From positions 1-9,160 of the forward strand of contig JAGOEF010000049.1 of assembly GCA_017997855.1 (NCBI GenBank): a stretch of DNA of 9,160 bases. The letters run 5' to 3'. This DNA is from Bacteroidales bacterium. GTDB taxonomy: Bacteria > Bacteroidota > Bacteroidia > Bacteroidales > ML635J-15. Under the pieces are notes generated by a model. The model saw only the letters and a program-made list of their open reading frames with translations. It searched no databases and was not told where the DNA came from. Positions 1 through 6,138 of this stretch are shown here, piece after piece; the stretch's first letter is position 1; every line of letters starts with the position of its first letter. Position numbers and translations under genes: made by a program.

Positions 1-2015
1 CGTATATTTCGAACCTTCCCGCAGGTTGGCATTATGTTGAAATAACCGACCAGAACGCTTGCACCAGAATTGATTCAGTACTGCTTACCGAACCGTCTGA
101 ACTGATTGCATCCTTGCCCGATTCAATCTGGCTGAACTGCTTTGGCGATTCAAACGGAGCAAGCTCGGTAACAGTTACGGGTGGCAGTCCTGGTTATACA
201 GTGAGTTGGATAAATCAAAGCGGTAATACCGTTGGGAACGGATTTGTGATTCAGTGGCTTGCAGCCGGCACCTATTATGCCCTCGTCTCCGATAGTCATT
301 CATGTGCTGCGACCGATAGTATTGTGATAGCACAACCTGACCAGTTGATTCTGGCACTCGATGCGATTTCGCCCTTGTGCCACAACGGAAACGATGGGAC
401 AGCCTTTGCAGATGTTCATGGCGGCATTGCACCATATCAATATCTGTGGAATCCTGTACAACCGGATAACGACACAATTAACAACCTGACAGCCGGTATT
501 TATGCACTTACGATTACCGATTTCAACAATTGCACCCTCACCGGCTCAGTAAGCCTCACAAATCCCCCGCAGATCCATTACGAAACAACGGCAACACCGG
601 TTGATTGTTCCGCGCACATGGGTTCTGCATTAATAAATGTAAATGGGGGTATTCCGCCCTACCAATACCTGTGGAGCAATGGCACCCAAAGCCACATTGC
701 AACCAACCTGCCGGGTGGAGTATATTCGGTAATTGCATCCGACAGTCACGGGTGCCAGGTTTACGATACATTAGAAATTGAAATAATCGGTTCCGTATCA
801 GCCATTATCACGCAGTTAAATCAAATAAGGTGTTATGGCGATTTTACGGCAGTTCTCGAGGCAGCCAGTAACGGCCATAGTCCATTCGAGTATAATTGGT
901 CTTATCAGAACTTCACAAACCCTGTAATCGACAATTTACCGGCCGGCACTTACAGCCTGAGTGTAACCGATGCCTGGGGATGTAGTGGATCCGCAAACTA
1001 TACCATATCGGAGCCCGGTGCCATTGTGGCAGATTTTATTGTAACGGATGCACTTTGCAAATATCAGTCAAACGGATCAGCACAGGTAATTGTCAGCGGC
1101 GGAACCCCGGGTTATGATTTGTTCTGGTCTCATAACGGAAGCACGGCAAACGTAGTGGGTAGTCTGACCGCCGGTACTTACCATGTTCAAATAACCGACA
1201 GAAACGACTGCGTCCTGAATGCTTCGGTTCAGGTTGAGGAGCCCGATTCGGTGGTTTCGGCCTCTGTAATTACACGCGATATCAGCTGCTATATGAGCAA
1301 CGACGGAGAGGCACGCGCGTTGGGTCTGGGTGGAACACCTCCATACGTGTACCAATGGGAAGGTCCGGGTGGCTATATATTGAATCAGTCGTTTACCAGC
1401 GACAACCTGATACCCGGAGTTTATATTCTCAGAATATACGATGCACATCAGTGTTTCCACTCACAAGAAGTGATAATTTTCGAACCGGAACCAATTTATG
1501 TGGGCATTGCTGCTTCATCAGGACCCAGTTGCCACGGTCACACCGATGGATATATTGTTTTAGATGATATTCAGGGCGGAACGCCTCCGTATGACATCTT
1601 TATTTCGAATGGCATAAATGCATGGGAACAACAACTGACTGAAATCGACAGTATTCCGGCGGGACTGTACCGCATCGATGTTGTCGATAGTCACCATTGC
1701 CACCACGAAGGAGAAGCGCTGACAGTTGAACTAAACGAAAGCTACGTGGATTGTTTACAGGTTCCGGCAGCATTTTCACCCAATGGCGATGGCTTTAATG
1801 ATACATGGCAAATCAGTAATATATATATGTTCCCAAAAATTCTGATTCAGGTGTATAATCGATGGGGACAACTGATGTGGGAAGCAGGCAGCAACGATCC
1901 ACCATGGGACGGAACCTATAACGGAACACCTGTACCGGTTGCACCGTATATGTATTATATTGATTTAAATAATAATTCAACGCCCTATTATGGAACTGTA
2001 ACAATTATTCGATAG
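1..2015 (+). CDS. T9SS type B cargo with SprB-type repeats, adhesin-like (5' partial)
   Basis: The reading frame is open from base 3, so the true start is upstream; the first in-frame start-like codon inside (TTG at 114) falls within a repeat and is not a real start. About 670 residues are visible. They form the tail of one repeat, then seven full repeats of 73-83 residues with the SprB-repeat pattern: a Cys near the start, a GG(T/I)(P/A)PY-like turn, a Trp strand, (L/I)xAG(T/L)Y and D-x-x-x-C near the end. The last 90 or so residues (from 1743) hold AFSPNGDGFND, VYNRWG and WDGTYNG and end in GTVTIIR, which is the gliding-motility/CHU_C type B sorting domain used by the type IX secretion system. 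The protein should therefore be exported across the outer membrane and displayed or released at the cell surface, as SprB is in F. johnsoniae. An adhesin role is inferred from the repeats only; no enzyme domain is visible in this part. Two PorP/SprF-like genes follow. Confidence 0.9.
   Translation, partial: YISNLPAGWHYVEITDQNACTRIDSVLLTEPSELIASLPDSIWLNCFGDSNGASSVTVTGGSPGYTVSWINQSGNTVGNGFVIQWLAAGTYYALVSDSHSCAATDSIVIAQPDQLILALDAISPLCHNGNDGTAFADVHGGIAPYQYLWNPVQPDNDTINNLTAGIYALTITDFNNCTLTGSVSLTNPPQIHYETTATPVDCSAHMGSALINVNGGIPPYQYLWSNGTQSHIATNLPGGVYSVIASDSHGCQVYDTLEIEIIGSVSAIITQLNQIRCYGDFTAVLEAASNGHSPFEYNWSYQNFTNPVIDNLPAGTYSLSVTDAWGCSGSANYTISEPGAIVADFIVTDALCKYQSNGSAQVIVSGGTPGYDLFWSHNGSTANVVGSLTAGTYHVQITDRNDCVLNASVQVEEPDSVVSASVITRDISCYMSNDGEARALGLGGTPPYVYQWEGPGGYILNQSFTSDNLIPGVYILRIYDAHQCFHSQEVIIFEPEPIYVGIAASSGPSCHGHTDGYIVLDDIQGGTPPYDIFISNGINAWEQQLTEIDSIPAGLYRIDVVDSHHCHHEGEALTVELNESYVDCLQVPAAFSPNGDGFNDTWQISNIYMFPKILIQVYNRWGQLMWEAGSNDPPWDGTYNGTPVPVAPYMYYIDLNNNSTPYYGTVTIIR
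99..1742 (+). repeat. Seven tandem SprB-type protein repeats
   Basis: Repeat units start near 99, 345, 573, 792, 1023, 1251 and 1494, and the last ends near 1742; the end of an earlier unit is seen before 99. Units are 219-249 bases long. They are clearly related as protein (paired Cys, GG..PY, AGxY, D...C) but strongly diverged as DNA, so this is an old array and not a recent expansion. Every full unit keeps one Cys near its start and one in its D-x-x-x-C end motif, which would suit one disulfide per unit. The unit at 792 is the most deviant, with NGHSPFEYNW where the others have GG..PY. Boundaries were set by eye and could shift by several residues. Confidence 0.85.
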
Positions 2016-2021
2016 AAGTTA

Positions 2022-2029
2022 TATATTTG
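2022..2029 (+). promoter_or_regulatory. Candidate promoter -7 box for first PorP/SprF gene
   Basis: TATATTTG matches the Bacteroidota -7 consensus TAnnTTTG exactly and lies in the 31-base gap between the cargo stop codon and the ATG at 2047. No good TTTG or TTG -33 element is seen 19-21 bases upstream, where the end of the cargo gene lies. It may be weak, and read-through from the cargo gene is equally possible. Confidence 0.35.
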
Positions 2030-2046
2030 TAACGTAATGATATTTT

Positions 2047-2973
2047 ATGAAGAAGTTTTATCTGATTCTGGCAATAATGATTCTGCTGATTGGCAAGGCC
2101 AATAGTCAGCAGATTGCATTATATTCGATGTATTTCGACAATAACTATATCATTAACCCCGCATACGCAGGAACGATAAAAGACTATATACCTCTCCGCC
2201 TAAGCATTCACAAACAATGGATAGGCATCGATAATTCTCCTTCCACACAGGTTCTCAGCATTCACAAACTCTTGCCGAACAAGGTAATGGGTATTGGTGG
2301 GCTCATTTTTCATGATTCATTTGGTCCTATTCGTCAGATAGGTACACAATTTACTTATGCATATCACCTTCAGGCGACCAAAGATATTAAAGTATCGTTT
2401 GGCGTTTCTGCTCATTTGATGCAATACATGGTCCGGCTTCAGCAGGAAGATTTTCACTCCTATGAACCCATATTAATACGTAACAGAACCAATGTTGTAG
2501 TCCCCGACGCTTCATTTGGAATCTATGCCTATTCAAAAAAATGGTGGGCAGGGCTTGCTGCCTCGCATGTATTGCAATCAGCACTGAAAATTACCAGCAC
2601 ATGGAGCGAAAATGGAAGAGCCAATCAAATGGTGAGGCACTATTTTTTAAATGGAGGTTATCGTTTCCAATTCCCTTCAACGTATAAACTTGAAATTGAA
2701 CCATCGACACTGATAAAATTCACTGAAAAAACACCCATTCAGGTGGACATTAACTTGCGGATGATTTGGAATAAAGATCTATGGATGGGCACATCGGTTC
2801 GTCCGGGCGATTCTTTTGTGGTGATGTTTGGCGTGAAGTACCGAGATTACTATTTTGCCATTTCGCATGACTTTACATTCTCCGACTTGTCGACACACAC
2901 CATCGGTTCGGAAGAATTAATTTTTGGATGGAATATTGGTGAGAAAAACTCGAAAAGTGCCAGGTTTTATTAG
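2047..2973 (+). CDS. PorP/SprF family T9SS outer-membrane protein, copy 1
   Basis: This is a 308-residue protein with an N-terminal signal peptide (residues 1-20, cleavage likely at ANS|QQ). The start of the mature protein has the family signature: LYSMYFDNNYIINPAYAG around residues 25-42, then RLSIHKQWIGIDNSPSTQ at 51-68 and a glycine-rich GIGGLIF segment at 82-88. The rest alternates polar and aromatic residues as in an outer-membrane beta-barrel, with FSDLSTHTIGS near the end. PorP/SprF proteins are T9SS components or cargo-specific partners; SprF of F. johnsoniae is needed for SprB to reach the surface. Its position 31 bases after a type B cargo gene suggests the same role here. The ATG at 2047 gives an ideal signal peptide; an ATG at 2037 is out of frame. 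It is the same length as the next gene, and the two are plainly paralogs. It is more likely a dedicated SprF-like partner than the core PorP, because no other T9SS core gene is near. Confidence 0.9.
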   Translation: MKKFYLILAIMILLIGKANSQQIALYSMYFDNNYIINPAYAGTIKDYIPLRLSIHKQWIGIDNSPSTQVLSIHKLLPNKVMGIGGLIFHDSFGPIRQIGTQFTYAYHLQATKDIKVSFGVSAHLMQYMVRLQQEDFHSYEPILIRNRTNVVVPDASFGIYAYSKKWWAGLAASHVLQSALKITSTWSENGRANQMVRHYFLNGGYRFQFPSTYKLEIEPSTLIKFTEKTPIQVDINLRMIWNKDLWMGTSVRPGDSFVVMFGVKYRDYYFAISHDFTFSDLSTHTIGSEELIFGWNIGEKNSKSARFY

Positions 2974-3071
2974 GCTGTATTGTTAATTTGTTAATATTCT
3001 GATTCAATTCTTTTAAAATATCCTTTTTCTTTTTAATATAATTGTTAAATAGATTCAAATACATTAAACAG

Positions 3072-3102
3072 AAATATTTTAAAAAATAATTGAAAAATAT
3101 TT
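3072..3102. repeat. AT-only inverted repeat upstream of promoter
   Basis: AAATATTTT at 3072-3080 pairs perfectly with AAAATATTT at 3094-3102 across a 13-base spacer. The right arm touches the TTTG repeats that serve as the -33 element of the next promoter. The surrounding gap (2974-3175) is very AT-rich, so such a palindrome could arise by chance. It could also be a regulator site, a UP-like element or a weak terminator for the gene before. Confidence 0.35.
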
Positions 3103-3134
3103 TGTTTGTTATGAACAAATTTTGTTTATATTTG
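3101..3134 (+). promoter_or_regulatory. Bacteroidota-type promoter for second PorP/SprF gene
   Basis: A perfect -7 box TATATTTG (3127-3134, consensus TAnnTTTG) is preceded by two overlapping choices for the -33 element, TTTG at 3101-3104 and TTTG at 3105-3108, spaced 22 and 18 bases from the -7 box. Transcription should begin near 3140 and give a leader of roughly 35-45 bases before the start codon. This is the best promoter match in the window and implies that the second paralog can be expressed independently of the first. Confidence 0.7.
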
Positions 3135-3175
3135 ACATTGTGAGAATTTGTATCGGAACAGAGCGTTATGAATAA

Positions 3176-4102
3176 ATGAATTATATGAAAAAACTTTTAC
3201 TTTTCGCCACATTATTGTTATTTTTACTGCCCATCGCAGGAGTGGCACAGCAGCTTCCGCTATACACGCAGTATTTCCTCAACGATTTTGTGATTAACCC
3301 TGCTGTAGCAGGAAGTTCGAAGTACTCTCCCATCAGGCTGAGCATTCACAAACAATGGGTTGGTATTAATGACTCACCCTCAACTCAGTCAATCAGCGGG
3401 CACACAATGCTCGAAAACAAAACGGTTGGTATCGGTGGTTTTATTTTTAACGACCATTTCGGCCCGGTAAGTCATACCGGTCTTCAGGCTGTTTACTCTT
3501 ACCATTTTTGGATTGACAGAAAAAATCGTATTTCATTGGGTTTGGCTGCCATTGCATTCCAGTATAAAATGGACCAGCGTTTCTTTGAACTTACCACCTA
3601 CGATGACCCTGCAATTACCTACATGATTGAAAAAACCATTGTTCCCGATGCAACTTTTGGTGTATATTTCTACGGTAAAAAATATTGGGCTGGTATTTCG
3701 GCGGCTCACCTTTTCCAATCAAAGTTGAAAATTAACCGAAACCTTGACGACAATACCATGGTTCGTCACTATTTTGCCATGGGAGGTTACAGATTTGATT
3801 TCCCCAGTGCTCCGCAATTCAAACTCGAGCCCTCACTTATGCTTAAAATGACTGAAGTTACACCTATACAAATCGATTTCAATGTGAAGTTTTACTACGA
3901 TGACGATTACTGGTTTGGCATGTCACTCCGTCCAAACGATGCTTTCATTGCCGCGTTCGGGGTGAAAATTAACCGCTACTATCTTGGTTATGCCTATGAC
4001 TTTACTTTCAGCGACTTGTCGAACTACACCATCGGGTCACAAGAAATTGTATTTGGAGTAAATATCGGAGAACCTGTTAAGAGGGGCAGAAGTTTCTTTT
4101 AA
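3176..4102 (+). CDS. PorP/SprF family T9SS outer-membrane protein, copy 2
   Basis: This is a 308-residue paralog of the gene just upstream, with a signal peptide (MKKLLLFATLLLFLLPIAG, cleavage likely at GVA|QQ). It carries the same landmarks: LYTQYFLNDFVINPAVAG at residues 29-46, RLSIHKQWVGINDSPSTQ at 54-71, GIGGFIFNDHFGP, a KKYWAGISAAHLFQS segment and a C-terminal FSDLSNYTIGSQE. Landmarks occur at nearly equal spacing in both copies, and conservation is highest in the N-terminal third. The expected place is the outer membrane, as a partner for T9SS type B cargo. The start could be the ATG at 3176 or the ATG at 3185; the second gives the more usual M-K-K signal peptide. It has its own promoter upstream and a strong terminator downstream. 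Confidence 0.9.
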   Translation: MNYMKKLLLFATLLLFLLPIAGVAQQLPLYTQYFLNDFVINPAVAGSSKYSPIRLSIHKQWVGINDSPSTQSISGHTMLENKTVGIGGFIFNDHFGPVSHTGLQAVYSYHFWIDRKNRISLGLAAIAFQYKMDQRFFELTTYDDPAITYMIEKTIVPDATFGVYFYGKKYWAGISAAHLFQSKLKINRNLDDNTMVRHYFAMGGYRFDFPSAPQFKLEPSLMLKMTEVTPIQIDFNVKFYYDDDYWFGMSLRPNDAFIAAFGVKINRYYLGYAYDFTFSDLSNYTIGSQEIVFGVNIGEPVKRGRSFF

Positions 4103-4123
4103 TAGTTACGCTGATTTAACGGG

Positions 4124-4155
4124 AAAACCTTGTACATCGAGTGCAAGGTTTTTTT
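4124..4155 (+). terminator. Rho-independent terminator, shared by convergent genes
   Basis: A 12-base-pair stem (4124-4135 with 4141-4152, one G-U pair) closes a 5-base loop ATCGA and runs into a T tract at 4149-4155. It lies 21 bases after the stop codon of the second PorP/SprF gene. The right arm overlaps the stop codon of engB, which reads in the other direction and ends at 4154. On the minus strand the same hairpin is followed by only four Ts, so it should work best for the plus strand. Confidence 0.85.
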
Positions 4156-4762
4156 ATTGCATTTCGATGGAGGAATTCAGTTGCTGAATATAACCTACTA
4201 TTTCGTCTCGCCCTTTACCATTCAACGAAGATGTAATAAAAACCGGAGGAAGCGATTCCCAAATTTCAAGTAATTTTTCTTTGTATATCCGCAGATTATC
4301 CTCAATTCTAACCACACCCAGCTTATCAGATTTCGTGAAAACCATCGAGAATGGAACTCCTTTTTCCATTAAAGCATTCATAAAGCTCACATCAATTTTT
4401 TGAGGAGCCAGTCTGCAATCAAGCAGAACAAATACATTGACGAGATTAGTTCGTTTTGTGAGGTACTCATTAATCATTTTCTGCAGGTTTTCGCGAACAT
4501 TTTTCGGGGCTTTTGCAAAACCATATCCCGGGAGGTCAACTAAAAACCAGCTATCGTCAACAATATAATGGTTAATCAATTGAGTCTTTCCAGGCGTTGA
4601 CGATGTCTTGGCCAGTTTATTATTGGCAGTCAACATATTTATCAACGACGATTTGCCAACATTCGACCTGCCAATAAATGCATACTCGTGTTTCATTTCT
4701 TCGGGGCACTCCTTATGGTTAGCCGATGATTTCACGAATACAGCCTGTAAAGCTTTTTCCAT
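4154..4762 (-). CDS. engB: Ribosome biogenesis GTP-binding protein EngB (YsxC/YihA)
   Basis: This is a 202-residue cytoplasmic P-loop GTPase of the TrmE-Era-EngA-EngB-Septin class, of the usual EngB length. All G motifs are visible: G1 GRSNVGKSS at residues 31-39, the G2 region STPGKT at 55-60, G3 DLPGYG at 76-81 (with FAKAP following, typical of EngB), G4 TKSD at 143-146 and G5 TSS at 177-179. EngB acts in late assembly of the large ribosomal subunit and is essential in several bacteria. The start codon lies 4 bases after the stop codon of the upstream thioredoxin-like gene, so the two are almost surely co-transcribed and perhaps translationally coupled. No separate promoter is apparent. The last codon overlaps the shared terminator hairpin. 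Confidence 0.97.
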   Translation of the reverse strand: MEKALQAVFVKSSANHKECPEEMKHEYAFIGRSNVGKSSLINMLTANNKLAKTSSTPGKTQLINHYIVDDSWFLVDLPGYGFAKAPKNVRENLQKMINEYLTKRTNLVNVFVLLDCRLAPQKIDVSFMNALMEKGVPFSMVFTKSDKLGVVRIEDNLRIYKEKLLEIWESLPPVFITSSLNGKGRDEIVGYIQQLNSSIEMQ

Positions 4763-4766
4763 GGGT

Positions 4767-6098
4767 TTATTTTATCAATTCGATGAGTTCGTTATAGTCG
4801 TGTGGTTTGGCAATAATCCGGCCGTTTTCGTCAATTAGATAAAAAAATGGAGTCGCATATACCATATAATTTACCACGTTGGTTCCACTCCAACTCCTGA
4901 AATCGCACTGTACCGGGATACTAATTGAATTTTCGGCGATAAAACGCTTTAGTTCACCTGGGTCGGTATCGAGCGAAATCAACACAACATTCAATTCATC
5001 AGAGGAGTGATTCTTCAGGTAATCGTTCAGTTCAGGAATGGTCTGCCTGCAATGATCGCACCAGGTAGCCCAAAACACCACCAGCGTTTTCTTTTCGAAT
5101 GCATACGGGACCAACTCAGACTTGGAATTTTTTACAAATAATATGGGAGCTTCAACTCCTTCTTTCATCTCGGTCACATTCTTGTAGCGCGTATTCATGT
5201 TATCGCTGTTTAAACACTGACTACCAAATTTAGCGAGCAGCATGTCGGCAACATCAAATAATTGAAGCGATTCGAAACCATTAATTAATATATTGAGGAA
5301 ATGTGCCTGCAGTTTCTCATTTCCTGCCACATGGGTCAGAAGGTTCTCAGCAGCTTTGGTAAACCCTGCAACACTGGCTTTGTAATCGCCATTTACACTA
5401 AACAACTTCAGATAATTAATGGTAATGTTGGAATATACCGGTGAATTTATCAACAAGGTATCATCACATGGATACAATTTAAAAAAATTATCGCGCAGGT
5501 ACAGCGCCTCATTGCCTCCTGCAATAACATCGGGAGGGAATACTGGTGCTTTATAGTAGCGAATCATTCGTGCTGCAAATGATTTCGGATAGCTTGAATA
5601 TATCGACTCGGTAAGCCCTTCCTGCTGCTTAAGCACTTTATTGTACTCCTTCTGTACCTGTTTATAGAGTTTTCCCTGAGGATAATTGGCCAAAAAACTA
5701 ACCAGCGCATCGTTTTGCTTCTTTAATCTGGAATTTTTCTGAAGAAAGCCATAAAATATTTTATTCTCCTCCGATGTAATCACCTGCATCGATTCCATGG
5801 GAGTTGCAGCAAGGAGCGACAAACTGATCTCCGGTTCGTTTACTATGATTTCGAAATATTCCTCATCCTGCAAATACAAACGATAAACTCCATAAGTCAG
5901 GTTTGTTGGTTTATATACCACAAGACCTTGATTATCGGTTATCAGGGTATCGATAATTCTACTGTTATCGCCAAACTGCGAACAAAATGTCAGTTCACTT
6001 TCGGTGTAATCGGGAATACTAATCCTGATATTTACTGCTTGTGCCTGAGCTGCAATAACAACAATCACAAACAAGACACTCAGAAAAAACTTCTTCAT
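4767..6098 (-). CDS. Exported TlpA-like thioredoxin-fold protein with DUF4369-like N-terminus
   Basis: This is a 443-residue protein. Residues 1-19 form a signal peptide (MKKFF, hydrophobic core, AAQAQA). Residues of about 22-110 resemble the beta-rich DUF4369-like module often found before thioredoxin domains in Bacteroidota: a DTLITDNQGLVVYKP segment, then YGVYRLYL. Residues of about 110-310 are mostly helical and charged, perhaps DUF5106-like. Residues of about 315-443 are a TlpA/ResA-type thioredoxin fold: VVFWATWCDHC with catalytic cysteines C347 and C350, and the cis-Pro loop ATPFFYLID with P417. It should act outside the cytoplasm, reducing or exchanging disulfides; the partner is unknown. 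It lies 40 bases downstream of the large envelope gene and 4 bases upstream of engB, in the same direction. The thioredoxin call is firm; the names of the N-terminal and middle domains are less sure. Confidence 0.9.
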   Translation of the reverse strand: MKKFFLSVLFVIVVIAAQAQAVNIRISIPDYTESELTFCSQFGDNSRIIDTLITDNQGLVVYKPTNLTYGVYRLYLQDEEYFEIIVNEPEISLSLLAATPMESMQVITSEENKIFYGFLQKNSRLKKQNDALVSFLANYPQGKLYKQVQKEYNKVLKQQEGLTESIYSSYPKSFAARMIRYYKAPVFPPDVIAGGNEALYLRDNFFKLYPCDDTLLINSPVYSNITINYLKLFSVNGDYKASVAGFTKAAENLLTHVAGNEKLQAHFLNILINGFESLQLFDVADMLLAKFGSQCLNSDNMNTRYKNVTEMKEGVEAPILFVKNSKSELVPYAFEKKTLVVFWATWCDHCRQTIPELNDYLKNHSSDELNVVLISLDTDPGELKRFIAENSISIPVQCDFRSWSGTNVVNYMVYATPFFYLIDENGRIIAKPHDYNELIELIK

Positions 6099-6138
6099 GA
6101 CAATGATATTTAAACGAAAACCGACTTCCCCGTCCTGC

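Noticed and set aside
175..1460. Several minus-strand open frames opposite the repeat-rich cargo gene.
   Set aside because: They have no motif or signal peptide, and their regular spacing follows the repeats on the plus strand.
2980..2995. Tandem TTGTTAAT x2 just after the first PorP/SprF gene.
   Set aside because: It has only two short AT-rich copies with no partner elsewhere; likely chance in low-complexity spacer.
2873..3118. Minus-strand open frame of 81 codons reaching into the gap between the two PorP/SprF genes.
   Set aside because: Its product is a Lys/Asn/Phe/Ile-rich string typical of AT-rich DNA, half of it lies antisense to the first paralog, and no family is recognisable.
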